A DNA stretch of 16,585 nt from Eudoraea sp. (GCA_013042925.1 JABDPH010000154.1:1-16585); one strand, 5' to 3'. Shown: positions 6,486 to 13,931, numbered from the stretch's first letter. The notes: generated by a model not told the origin, from the letters alone. Numbers and translations: made by a program.

Positions 6486-6824
6486 ATGAAAAAAGTTGAA
6501 GCAATTATTAGAAAATCCAAATTTGATGACGTGAAAAACGCACTTCATGAAATTGAGGTAAATTTCTTTAGTTACTGGGATGTAACTGGAGTTGGAAATG
6601 AAAAACAAGGTCATGTCTATCGTGGTATATCATACAGTACTACAGACATCCAAAGAAGGTATCTTGAAATAGTCGTATCTGACGAATTTCTTGAAAGAAC
6701 CGTAAACACAGTTTTGGAAGCCGCCTATACAGGAAATGTAGGCGACGGTAAAATCTTTGTTTCCGATGTCCTGCAGGCCTATAGAATACGAACCAAGGAA
6801 AACGGCCAAGCCGGAATCAACTAA
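6486..6824 (+). CDS. glnK: P-II family nitrogen regulatory protein (GlnK/GlnB)
   Basis: Trimeric signalling protein that binds ATP/ADP and 2-oxoglutarate and, when next to amt, usually plugs the ammonium channel. The 112-residue length equals E. coli GlnB. Visible marks are MKKVEAIIRKSKFDDVKNAL at the start, the B-loop AAYTGNVGDGKIFV and the C-loop RIRTKE that hold the nucleotide. The T-loop is unlike the enterobacterial one: GVGNEKQGHVYRGISYSTTD (residues 35-54) replaces the usual GRQKGHTELYRGAEY region, with a net loss of one residue. A tyrosine (Tyr50) aligns with the uridylylated Tyr51. The gene is 27 bp upstream of amt on the same strand. The family is certain; naming it GlnK rather than GlnB rests on the linkage. 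Confidence 0.93.
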   Translation: MKKVEAIIRKSKFDDVKNALHEIEVNFFSYWDVTGVGNEKQGHVYRGISYSTTDIQRRYLEIVVSDEFLERTVNTVLEAAYTGNVGDGKIFVSDVLQAYRIRTKENGQAGIN

Positions 6825-6851
6825 AAAGTAACTAACTAATACTTAAAAGAA

Positions 6852-8105
6852 ATGGAAGCAGGATTATTTACAGCTAATAACGTTTGGATGATGGTATGTA
6901 CCGCCCTGGTATTTTTTATGCATACAGGGTTCGCCTTTTTAGAAATTGGCCTCACCAGACAAAAGAACACGATCAATATTCTCTTTAAAAATATCTTTAT
7001 AATCACAGTAGGCCTACTATTGTATTATATAGGTGGTTTTAATTTAATGTATCCGGGATTTGAAGAAGGCTCTATGGGTTTTTTCGAATTTGCAGGTTTT
7101 GGCATTGACGCTCCGGAAAATGGGATGACTGCCGAATATGCCGACGGAGGTTATACCTGGTGGACAGATTTTCTGTTCCAGGGAATGTTTGCAGCCACAG
7201 CAGCTACAATTGTTTCAGGAGCTGTTGCCGAGCGCATTAAAATAGGTCCATTTATGATTTTCACAATCATTTATGTGGGTCTTATATATCCTATAGTAGG
7301 GTCATGGCAATGGGGTGGCGGATTCCTTTCCACGTTAGGTGGAGAAGAAGGAGGCTTTTACGATTTTGCCGGATCTACTTTAGTACATTCAGTTGGTGGA
7401 TGGGGAGCTTTAATAGCCATTTACTTATTGGGAGCCAGAATAGGCAAATTTAGTGACGATGGTAAACCACAGGCTATTCCTGGCCATAGCATTCCTATGG
7501 CAACAGCGGGGGTATTAATCCTATGGTTAGGCTGGTTTGGTTTTAATGGTGGCTCTGTTTTATCTGCAGACCCGGCTACTACATCTCTAGTACTGGTAAC
7601 CACTTGTTTGGCGGCAGCAGCCGGTGGTGTAGGAGCAGCGATATTATCCACACTCATGTATAAGAATATGGACCTTACTATGTTCCTGAACGGAATTTTA
7701 GGAGGCCTCGTTGGTATTACAGCAGGAGCTGATCTAATGTCCCCTACCGAAGCTGTAATTATAGGTCTTATAGCTGGTGTCATAATAGTACTAGGTGTAG
7801 CCTTAATTGACAGAATTCGATTAGATGATCCTGTTGGTGCGGTTACCGTCCACCTTATATGTGGAATCTGGGGAACACTTGCAGTTGGTATATTCGGAGA
7901 CCTTGCCGGAGGCCAACAGTTTATCTATCAGTTGACCGGAGTTGCCTCAGTAGGAGTATTTTGCTGTCTTACGGCCTTCATAGTCATTTTTGCACTTAAG
8001 AAAACAGTAGGAATAAGAGTTCCAAAAGAAGAAGAAATAGATGGGTTGGACTTAGCGGAACATGGAATGGACGCCTATGCCGACTTCAGAATGAACGAAC
8101 AATAA
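6852..8105 (+). CDS. amtB: Ammonium transporter (Amt/AmtB family)
   Basis: Inner-membrane trimeric ammonium channel. The 417-residue protein is strongly hydrophobic with about 11 helices. The twin pore histidines are present: His179 in YDFAGSTLVHSVGG, preceded by the recruitment aspartate Asp171, and His334 in GAVTVHLICGIWGTL. Other family blocks are WMMVCTALVFFMHTGFAFLE at the N-terminus, QGMFAATAATIVSGAVAER (110-128) and GWFGFNGGS (227-235). The N-terminus starts directly in the first helix without the cleaved signal peptide of E. coli AmtB. The cytoplasmic tail (PKEEEIDGLDLAEHGMDAYAD) includes the usual acidic/GLDxxEHG element. It is cotranscribed with the upstream P-II gene and followed by a hairpin. 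Confidence 0.97.
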   Translation: MEAGLFTANNVWMMVCTALVFFMHTGFAFLEIGLTRQKNTINILFKNIFIITVGLLLYYIGGFNLMYPGFEEGSMGFFEFAGFGIDAPENGMTAEYADGGYTWWTDFLFQGMFAATAATIVSGAVAERIKIGPFMIFTIIYVGLIYPIVGSWQWGGGFLSTLGGEEGGFYDFAGSTLVHSVGGWGALIAIYLLGARIGKFSDDGKPQAIPGHSIPMATAGVLILWLGWFGFNGGSVLSADPATTSLVLVTTCLAAAAGGVGAAILSTLMYKNMDLTMFLNGILGGLVGITAGADLMSPTEAVIIGLIAGVIIVLGVALIDRIRLDDPVGAVTVHLICGIWGTLAVGIFGDLAGGQQFIYQLTGVASVGVFCCLTAFIVIFALKKTVGIRVPKEEEIDGLDLAEHGMDAYADFRMNEQ

Positions 8106-8119
8106 TATATAGTAAAAAT

Positions 8120-8149
8120 TAACGGAGCGTTTGGCAGAACGCTCCGTTA
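8120..8149 (+). terminator. Perfect 12-bp hairpin between amtB and the porin gene
   Basis: TAACGGAGCGTT (8120-8131) pairs perfectly with AACGCTCCGTTA (8138-8149) around the six-base loop TGGCAG. The sequence after it (TAAAACATTTTC) is A/T-rich but has no clean T run. It could be an inefficient terminator that lowers porin expression relative to amt, or an RNA-stabilising 3' structure. It lies 14 bp after the amt stop. Confidence 0.6.
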
Positions 8150-8222
8150 TAAAACATTTTCAATTAAATCAATTTAAATATCATTTAACGTTCTCCTCAA
8201 AAGGAAACTAAAACATTGAATT

Positions 8223-9392
8223 ATGAAAACATTTAATAATACAAGTTACATAAAAAATCTCTTACTTTTAGCATTGTTATTGCTTGGAGCAGCAGCTTTT
8301 GCTCAGGAAGAAGAGGAAGAAGAAAAAAAGAAAATCACTTTTAGCGGTTCTGTAGATGCGTATTATCGTACTAATTTCAACGGATTAAACAGCGTCGTAC
8401 CAATTGTTGAAGGTGGAACGGAAATAGGTGAAATATCTCCAAGTGCGCCCGGCACATCATTTGCCAATGATAACGGTTTTTCAATAGGTATGGTTAATGT
8501 AATAGCAGGATACGAAGGAGAAAAAGTTGGTTTTGTCGCTGACCTTGTATTTGGACCAAGAGGCGAGGATGCTGTATTTAATGATTCAGGACCTACCAGC
8601 ATCGTCAACCAATTATATGTCTATTGGAATGTAAGCGATAAAGTAACCCTTACCTTAGGAAATTTCAACACATTTTTGGGATATGAGGTAATCTCACCGG
8701 TTGCAAACTTTAACTATAGTACATCTTATATGTTCTCCTACGGACCGTTTTCCCACAGTGGTCTGAAAGCTGATTTTGATTTAGGAAACGACTGGTCTGC
8801 TATGTTAGCTATTTTGAATCAGACCGATTTTACGTCTTCGGCCAGACAAAGCGATTTAAGTTTTGGAGCCCAGCTTGGTTATGCAGGTCAATATCTTAAC
8901 TTCTTGTACGGTAAACAAGGGGCCGACAAAATTGTCAGTGATGGAGTCATTGTAGAACCAGACATCAAAGCGCTCTTCCAGATAGATTATACCGGTGGAT
9001 TTAATATTGGAGAAGACTTCTTTTTGGGAATTAATGCTACCTATCAGGATACCGGGGATGTTGGATTTGATGAAGATACACCAGATGACCTGGGCTTCTA
9101 CGGTGTTGCATTATATCCACAATACACTTTTTCTGAGACCTTTGCACTTGGTTTAAGAGGTGAATATTTTAATGAAGTTGGCGATTTTGGAGCCATTGGA
9201 ACAGGAGTTGAAGATTCTAGTGTATTGGCTGTGACCCTTTCAGGAAATGTGACAATAGGCAAATATCTTAAGTTAATTCCTGAAATAAGATTTGACAACG
9301 CTTCAGATGATTCATTTTTATTTATAAATGGTGATTTAGAAACATCTAAAAACTTATCTTCATTCCTGCTAGCTGCGGTGTTTGCATTCTAG
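8223..9392 (+). CDS. Outer-membrane beta-barrel porin (BBP2/OmpL-like)
   Basis: Predicted outer-membrane channel. The 389-residue protein has a classical signal peptide (LLLLALLLLGAAAFA, cleavage likely before QEEEE at about residue 28), then a short acidic-then-basic stretch. The rest is rich in Gly, Asp and aromatics in alternating beta-strand style, such as FSGSVDAYYRTNFNG, VGFVADLVFGPRGED, LYVYWNVSDKVTLTLGNFNTFLGYEVISP, and a final SSFLLAAVFAF strand ending in Phe, typical of barrels. NFNTFLGYEVI and NYSTSYMF are features I associate with putative porin-2 (OmpL-like) proteins of flavobacteria. It lies 117 bp downstream of amt on the same strand, so a role in letting ammonium or other small nitrogen compounds across the outer membrane is plausible but inferred. 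Confidence 0.8.
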   Translation: MKTFNNTSYIKNLLLLALLLLGAAAFAQEEEEEEKKKITFSGSVDAYYRTNFNGLNSVVPIVEGGTEIGEISPSAPGTSFANDNGFSIGMVNVIAGYEGEKVGFVADLVFGPRGEDAVFNDSGPTSIVNQLYVYWNVSDKVTLTLGNFNTFLGYEVISPVANFNYSTSYMFSYGPFSHSGLKADFDLGNDWSAMLAILNQTDFTSSARQSDLSFGAQLGYAGQYLNFLYGKQGADKIVSDGVIVEPDIKALFQIDYTGGFNIGEDFFLGINATYQDTGDVGFDEDTPDDLGFYGVALYPQYTFSETFALGLRGEYFNEVGDFGAIGTGVEDSSVLAVTLSGNVTIGKYLKLIPEIRFDNASDDSFLFINGDLETSKNLSSFLLAAVFAF

Positions 9393-9432
9393 TTAAAAAA
9401 TTAGTTTGGTTTTGTTTAGTTAAATAAATGCC

Positions 9433-9470
9433 GGCCCTGATGCTAATACATCGGGGCCAATTTATTTTAT
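9433..9470. terminator. Terminator hairpin between the porin and DUF1684 genes
   Basis: GGCCCTGATG (9433-9442) pairs with CATCGGGGCC (9449-9458), a 10-bp stem with one T-G pair and loop CTAATA, followed by a T-rich tail (9461-9478). It sits between two convergent genes, ending 8 bp before the minus-strand stop codon, and can serve both. Confidence 0.85.
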
Positions 9471-10138
9471 TTCGTTTTAAAACTTTTCACACCTGCAGTA
9501 ATTTTAGTGTTCAGTAAATTTCTTTTTGGGACTATAGGACAAGAATACTTCTTATTATAAACGCAATAAGGATTGTAAGCCCGGTTAAAATCAATTACAA
9601 TTGAATTTCCTTCTGGGATTTCCAAATCAAGATACCGGCCTCCGGCATAGGTCTCTTCACCGTTTGTATTATCCAAAAAAGGAAGAAAGAGGTAATCTTC
9701 ATAGCCTTCTGTATCTTTCAATTCAAGGTTTTGATATACTTCAAGACTATATTTATTTCCTTTTAAAGCAAAATGGACTATACCGTATACAACTTCTTCG
9801 GAAAGACGTTCTGTTGTAGTAGGCATCATAAAAGGAATTGCATCCGCTGTCCGCTCCAGAGTAGCTAATACCCTAAAAGAAGTATCCGGCTGAAAGAAAT
9901 CCAAGCCCTCAAAATCTTTGCGATATCTGTCGGGTAAGGGAGAAGTCTCAGGGTTTTGGAATTCTTCATTAAGCTTTTTCTGAAATAATAAAATCTCATT
10001 AACAAGCTCCGAATTATCCGTTTTTATATCCGAGCTTTTTGCATCGTGATATTTACGTTTATCTGCACAACCCAAAGTGCAAACAAATAAACATATGAGC
10101 CCAAATAAGATATTTTTTTTCATAACCGCATATTTCAT
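9467..10138 (-). CDS. DUF1684 domain-containing lipoprotein
   Basis: Predicted exported lipoprotein of unknown function. The protein (223 residues from the first ATG) starts with a lipoprotein-like signal: hydrophobic NILFGLICLFVC followed by TLGC, Cys24. The DUF1684 domain follows with its recognisable blocks: SPLPDRYRKDFEGLDFFQPD (about 66-85), YLFLPFLDNTNGEETYAGGRYLDLE, and the strongly conserved VIDFNRAYNPYCVYNKKYSCPIVPKRN near the C-terminus. The last block contains two cysteines. The lipobox is not ideal (Thr at -3, Leu at -2). A second ATG at 10123 (MKKNILFG) is an equally likely start: an exact TAnnTTTG element, TATTTTTG, sits at 10147-10140 only one base from the first ATG, which would put the transcript start after it. 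Confidence 0.85.
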   Translation of the reverse strand: MKYAVMKKNILFGLICLFVCTLGCADKRKYHDAKSSDIKTDNSELVNEILLFQKKLNEEFQNPETSPLPDRYRKDFEGLDFFQPDTSFRVLATLERTADAIPFMMPTTTERLSEEVVYGIVHFALKGNKYSLEVYQNLELKDTEGYEDYLFLPFLDNTNGEETYAGGRYLDLEIPEGNSIVIDFNRAYNPYCVYNKKYSCPIVPKRNLLNTKITAGVKSFKTK

Positions 10139-10231
10139 TCAAAAATACAACATCTCCTTTTTTTGTATACTTTTACTTTTCAAGAAAAGCTATGAATTAT
10201 TTGTATATTGTAATGACCATAAAAGGATTGT

Positions 10232-10266
10232 GTTCCAGGGGTCAATGACTCTACTATACCCGGAAC
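10232..10266 (+). other. Leader hairpin P1 upstream of the MFS gene
   Basis: GTTCC (10232-10236), a bulged A, then GGG (10238-10240) pair with CCC (10259-10261) and GGAAC (10262-10266): eight base pairs with a one-base bulge around an 18-base loop. Positions 10235-10239 (CCAGG) are also complementary to CCTGG at 10290-10294 in the following terminator-like hairpin, so the two structures could compete. Confidence 0.4.
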
Positions 10267-10287
10267 CAATACCATTTTATAAGTTAT

Positions 10288-10315
10288 AGCCTGGCGAGTA
10301 TGTCGGGCTTTTTTA
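10288..10315 (+). terminator. Terminator-like hairpin in the MFS gene leader
   Basis: AGCCTGGC (10288-10295) pairs with GTCGGGCT (10302-10309), eight pairs including two G-T pairs, loop GAGTAT, followed by a run of six T (10309-10314). It lies only 13 bp before the ATG of the MFS gene and points towards it. Either it ends a short upstream transcript or it acts as an attenuator. Confidence 0.6.
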
Positions 10316-10328
10316 TGATTCAGACCGC

Positions 10329-11537
10329 ATGAAATCAATTTATAATAATTACATAAATTCATTTAAGGGATTATCCAAAGAGGTTTGGTGGCTCTCTTTG
10401 ATAACCCTGATAAACAGGGCGGGGACTATGGTCATCCCTTTTTTATCGCTTTATCTTACTCAGGATCTTGGTTTCACATTGGAAAATGTTGGAATTATTA
10501 TGAGTTGTTTTGGATTAGGATCACTCGTAGGAGCCTGGCTGGGAGGTAAATTAACAGATCGCTTTGGTCCATATCAAGTCATGTTAGTGAGTCTTATTTT
10601 GACTGGGGTACTTTTTATTATTCTTCAATTTCTTGATTCTTTTTGGTCAGTTTGTGGAGGCATCTTTTTATTAATGATTATCGCTGATGCATTCAGACCC
10701 GCCACATTTGTTGCCCTTAACTCATATAGTAAGCCTGAAAATAAAACAAGATCGGTAACACTTATCCGACTTGCCATAAATCTTGGTTTTTCTGCCGGCC
10801 CTGCTATAGGTGGCATAATAATAGCAACTTTGGGTTACAGAGGTTTATTTTGGGTAGACGGCCTTACCTGTATTGCAGCCGGTGTATTACTATTAGTTGT
10901 CTTAAACCCTAAAAAGGTAAAAGTTCAGGAAAGCATTCAAAATAAAATGCCTCTATCTGCATATAAAGATGTGCCGTATTGGATATTTATTATTTCGATG
11001 GTTCTGTTCGCATTCGTATTTGTGCAGTATTTTTCCACAATTCCTATATACTATAAGGATGCACGCGGGTTAACTGAAGCGCAAATAGGTTTACTTTTAG
11101 CGATGAATGGTTTTTTAATCGTAGTCTTTGAAATGCCTCTAATTAAATTTTTGGAAACAAGGTCTTTATCGAAAATAGCTCATGTAATGATTGGTTTGTT
11201 GCTGGTTACCTTGAGCCTGTTAATCTTTAATTTCGGCTCATGGGTTGGTATTCTTGTCATCGGAATGCTGCTGATGACTTTGGGAGAAATGATCGCGTTT
11301 CCATTTTCATATGCATTCGCCATGGACAGAGCGCGGAGAGGCAGACCCGGTGAGTACATGGCCCTTTATAGCATTTCCTTTTCAATCGCTCATATTTTTG
11401 CGCATAATTCGGGAATGAATTCCATAGCAAAGCTTGGCTATGAAACCACATGGTATTTGGCAGCCTTTATAGGCTTACTTGGTATTTTATTACTTTTATG
11501 GTTAAAGAAAGTGCTACTAAAAAGTACCCGTAATTAA
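10329..11537 (+). CDS. MFS transporter, multidrug-resistance-like subgroup
   Basis: Major facilitator superfamily transporter of the inner membrane; substrate unknown. The 402-residue protein has about 12 hydrophobic helices. The loop between helices 2 and 3 carries the MFS motif A as GGKLTDRFGP (72-81). Arg30 and the PFLSLYL stretch lie in helix 1. GLFWVDGLTCIAAGVLLLVV marks helix 6, and a central basic loop (NPKKVKVQESIQNK) separates the halves. Length and layout fit drug:H+ antiporter-type proteins such as the YdeE/MdtH-like group, but that substrate class is inference. The gene follows a hairpin leader and is followed 5 bp later by a DJ-1/PfpI gene, a likely two-gene operon. Confidence 0.9.
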   Translation: MKSIYNNYINSFKGLSKEVWWLSLITLINRAGTMVIPFLSLYLTQDLGFTLENVGIIMSCFGLGSLVGAWLGGKLTDRFGPYQVMLVSLILTGVLFIILQFLDSFWSVCGGIFLLMIIADAFRPATFVALNSYSKPENKTRSVTLIRLAINLGFSAGPAIGGIIIATLGYRGLFWVDGLTCIAAGVLLLVVLNPKKVKVQESIQNKMPLSAYKDVPYWIFIISMVLFAFVFVQYFSTIPIYYKDARGLTEAQIGLLLAMNGFLIVVFEMPLIKFLETRSLSKIAHVMIGLLLVTLSLLIFNFGSWVGILVIGMLLMTLGEMIAFPFSYAFAMDRARRGRPGEYMALYSISFSIAHIFAHNSGMNSIAKLGYETTWYLAAFIGLLGILLLLWLKKVLLKSTRN

Positions 11538-11542
11538 AGTCT

Positions 11543-12280
11543 ATGAAATATTTCATCATCCTATTGATTTTTGTTGGTTTTACTTCCGGATGCAAGGAAA
11601 AAAAGAATCATTTGGAGACTTTGGAAACTAAGCAGAAAAGAGCTGCCAGAATTGACCCTGGCAATTATAACGTTGCTTTCCTAATAATGGAAGGCACATA
11701 TAATACAGAATTTACAGCTCCATATGATATTTTTCAACATACGAAATATCGTGAAGGCATAAAAGCTATGAATACCTTTACTATAGCTAATACTTTAGAA
11801 CCGGTTACTACTTTTGAGGGTCTGCGAATATTACCCGATTTCAATTACTTAACGGACTCCATTCCAAGCATTGATATACTGGTAATCCCAAGTGCAGAAC
11901 ACCATTTAGATACAGACCTTAAAGATACGGCCATGCTGAATTTTGTAAAAAGGGTAGACAAGAATGCGTTATTTATGACCTCGCATTGTGATGGTGCTTT
12001 TGTCCTTGCCAAAGCAGGGCTGCTTAACAAAGTTGCTTCAACCACTTTCCCAAGTGATATTGAAACGTACAGGAAGATGTTTCCCCATCTGAATGTCAAG
12101 GACAGCGTATTATTTGTGCATGATGGAAAATACATTACCTCTGCAGGTGGAGCTAAAAGCTTCGAGGCCTCTTTATATCTTTGTGAATACCTTTATGGGA
12201 AAGAAGTCACTAAATCGCTTGCCAAAGGATTAGTTATTGATTGGGACCTTGATTTAATTCCAAAAACTATTCCTCAATAA
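11543..12280 (+). CDS. DJ-1/PfpI family lipoprotein
   Basis: Exported member of the DJ-1/PfpI (class I glutamine amidotransferase-like) superfamily; relatives include isonitrile hydratase, glyoxalase III and AraC-type regulator sensor domains. The 245-residue protein has a lipoprotein signal ending FTSGC (Cys17), a short charged linker, then the domain from about residue 42: VAFLIMEGTYNTEFTAPYDIF with the conserved acidic Glu56, DILVIPSAEHH (111-121), and the nucleophile elbow TSHCDGAFVLAKAGLL with Cys149. TSAGGAKSFEASLYLCEYLYG (199-219) corresponds to the TSAG-xxxG-D block near the end of the fold. The candidate Cys is retained, so it may be an enzyme, but the lipid anchor is unusual for a family that is mostly cytoplasmic. 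It is probably cotranscribed with the upstream MFS gene. Confidence 0.87.
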   Translation: MKYFIILLIFVGFTSGCKEKKNHLETLETKQKRAARIDPGNYNVAFLIMEGTYNTEFTAPYDIFQHTKYREGIKAMNTFTIANTLEPVTTFEGLRILPDFNYLTDSIPSIDILVIPSAEHHLDTDLKDTAMLNFVKRVDKNALFMTSHCDGAFVLAKAGLLNKVASTTFPSDIETYRKMFPHLNVKDSVLFVHDGKYITSAGGAKSFEASLYLCEYLYGKEVTKSLAKGLVIDWDLDLIPKTIPQ

Positions 12281-13688
12281 TGGCGTCGTATCGAGATTCC
12301 TTCAGGTACTTATTTACTATGGTATTAAACTCAGGCATAATTCTCAATAGTGCCGTATGCTCGAGTGAATAAAGGCGGGTTTTATCTTTATATCCGTTTT
12401 TCAACAGTTCTTCGAGGTAAAATAATGCCGTACCGAAGTCTTCGTATTTGGAACTATCAGATATAATTTTTAAGTAATAAGAATACGCCTTGGGTTCTGT
12501 AATAGTCTTCAACATCCAAAGAAAACTCAATGCCTCATCATTAACCACTGGATAATCCAATTCAATATCTATATTATCCTCTATTAGCGCATTGAGATAG
12601 CCCAATAGTCTTTTACCCATTTGTCTTTCGAAAGGATCCGACTTTTTATCATATTTTTTAAGTTCCTCCATCTGATAATTCCACCATCCCAAATTATTGT
12701 AATTAAGAGTGGACACATCTTCATCCAGATTATAATTATAATCTTCAATAATAAATGATTCCCTAAGAAGGACATTATTCAAATTTCGTTTTTGAGCTCT
12801 GTATGAATTTGCTTTTTTAAGGATTTTAATTTCTTCCCTCAATGAATCAATTTCCAGATGTGGCCTGTAAATAGAAATTATTTCATTAAGCCGATCATAT
12901 GCCAATAAACTCTTACCTGAACTTTTTAATCCTGTGTATTCCTGAAAATTTTCGCGATAATTATCCAGGATAAATTTATTGTCCTTCTGAACATTTCCTT
13001 TAGCCATGGCAGCTAGTGTAAGATTCTTTAATGCCTTGTCTATAAGGTCATATGACCATTTCTCACCGCCATCAAACACCATAAGGTCATTGGGGAATTT
13101 CATTTTGTTAAGCAATTCCCGGCCTTGTAACATTTGAGGAAAGTTGAAATCCTCATTCCCAACAATTCCGATAAAATAAAAAGGATTTTTTTCATCTAAT
13201 AATTCAACACTTGGTACAAAAGATCCGCAAGAAATTACCCCGCTAACCTCTTTAATAAAGGAAGGTACAACTGTGGCAAATTTAGCCCCGGATGAAAACC
13301 CTGCAGTATAAATTCTATTATTATTAATAGGGAAAAGCGATGCAACCTCACGAAACATCCTACTGGTAATTAAAACATTTCTAGAAATTGAAATTGTATC
13401 GCTGATATCATTAGAGGAAGCAAGCAGATATCCTTGTTCTTCGGCAGCTGTCTTAAACATGTTCAATGCCTGGCTATTTTTGCCATTCATGTCAAAAACA
13501 AATATAATGGGCCAGGTACCCTTGCCATCGAACTTTTTTGGAAGATACAATTTATAGGTTTCGGAGATTGAATCATTGATCTGAATAGAATCTATGATCC
13601 TTCCCTTTTTAAACACTGCCTGTCTGGATTGCGAACTGACTGTATATGCCAAGCCTACAAATAAGAGAAGAAATAAAACTCGCTTCAT
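12267..13688 (-). CDS. Secreted alpha/beta-hydrolase-like protein lacking the catalytic histidine
   Basis: The 473-residue protein has a signal peptide (MKRVLFLLLFVGLAYTVSSQ). Residues 25-230 form an alpha/beta-hydrolase domain of the esterase/PHB-depolymerase-like type: YKLYLPKKF and WPIIFVFDMNG at the first strands, the nucleophile elbow AGFSSG (Ser132), and GIVGNEDFN with Asp180 where the catalytic acid is expected. Where family members carry a histidine in a GGHxW-type motif this one has FDGGEKW, Glu209. There is no histidine before residue 277. The C-terminal half (about 240-473) is helical and charged, perhaps TPR-like. The open frame extends upstream to a TTG at 13745, but the ATG at 13688 puts the signal peptide at the N-terminus and is preferred. 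The 3' end overlaps the convergent DJ-1 gene by 14 bp. Confidence 0.75.
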   Translation of the reverse strand: MKRVLFLLLFVGLAYTVSSQSRQAVFKKGRIIDSIQINDSISETYKLYLPKKFDGKGTWPIIFVFDMNGKNSQALNMFKTAAEEQGYLLASSNDISDTISISRNVLITSRMFREVASLFPINNNRIYTAGFSSGAKFATVVPSFIKEVSGVISCGSFVPSVELLDEKNPFYFIGIVGNEDFNFPQMLQGRELLNKMKFPNDLMVFDGGEKWSYDLIDKALKNLTLAAMAKGNVQKDNKFILDNYRENFQEYTGLKSSGKSLLAYDRLNEIISIYRPHLEIDSLREEIKILKKANSYRAQKRNLNNVLLRESFIIEDYNYNLDEDVSTLNYNNLGWWNYQMEELKKYDKKSDPFERQMGKRLLGYLNALIEDNIDIELDYPVVNDEALSFLWMLKTITEPKAYSYYLKIISDSSKYEDFGTALFYLEELLKNGYKDKTRLYSLEHTALLRIMPEFNTIVNKYLKESRYDAIIEE

Positions 13689-13931
13689 ATTTCTGAAATA
13701 ATCAAAAACCCGGCCAAAATAGATAAGAATAATACAAATTCTCAAAATTATACTTAAAAACTTTTAAGACTCAAGAGATGAATACACCTGAAAAGTACAA
13801 CCTCATCAGAACCTATAGTTAAATTAAGTAATTAAATCCCTCAACAACAAATATTCAAAACTAAATATTATAAATCCATCTCAGATCAGAATTGAGTTGT
13901 CTGTCTTAAACCTTTTCAAACTTAATAAATG

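Larger units (their letters stand above)
10139..10328. other. Structured gap between the DUF1684 and MFS genes
   Basis: 190 bp without a credible gene. The small frames crossing it have no protein-like character. It holds a -7-like element for the minus-strand gene (10140-10147) and, in the + direction, two hairpins described below that lie in the leader of the MFS gene. Confidence 0.6.

Noticed and set aside
10180..10268. Possible decayed tRNA ending in GGAACCA, followed by a terminator; the antisense translation resembles the spurious peptides that tRNA genes give.
   Set aside because: No matching 5' acceptor strand, the T-stem does not pair, and the distance from a would-be T-arm (GTCAATG) to CCA is about five bases too long. 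Hairpin/attenuator reading is simpler.
13689..13745. N-terminal extension of the hydrolase-like protein from a TTG at 13745.
   Set aside because: The ATG at 13688 places a normal signal peptide at the N-terminus; the extension would bury it behind 19 unusual residues.
13746..13931. 7-bp inverted repeat CTTAAAA-AC-TTTTAAG at 13753-13768 as a terminator for the Lrp gene.
   Set aside because: It is pure A/T except at the tips, lies about 165 bp after the Lrp stop and has no T run in the right direction. The rest of this 186-bp gap shows nothing I can support.
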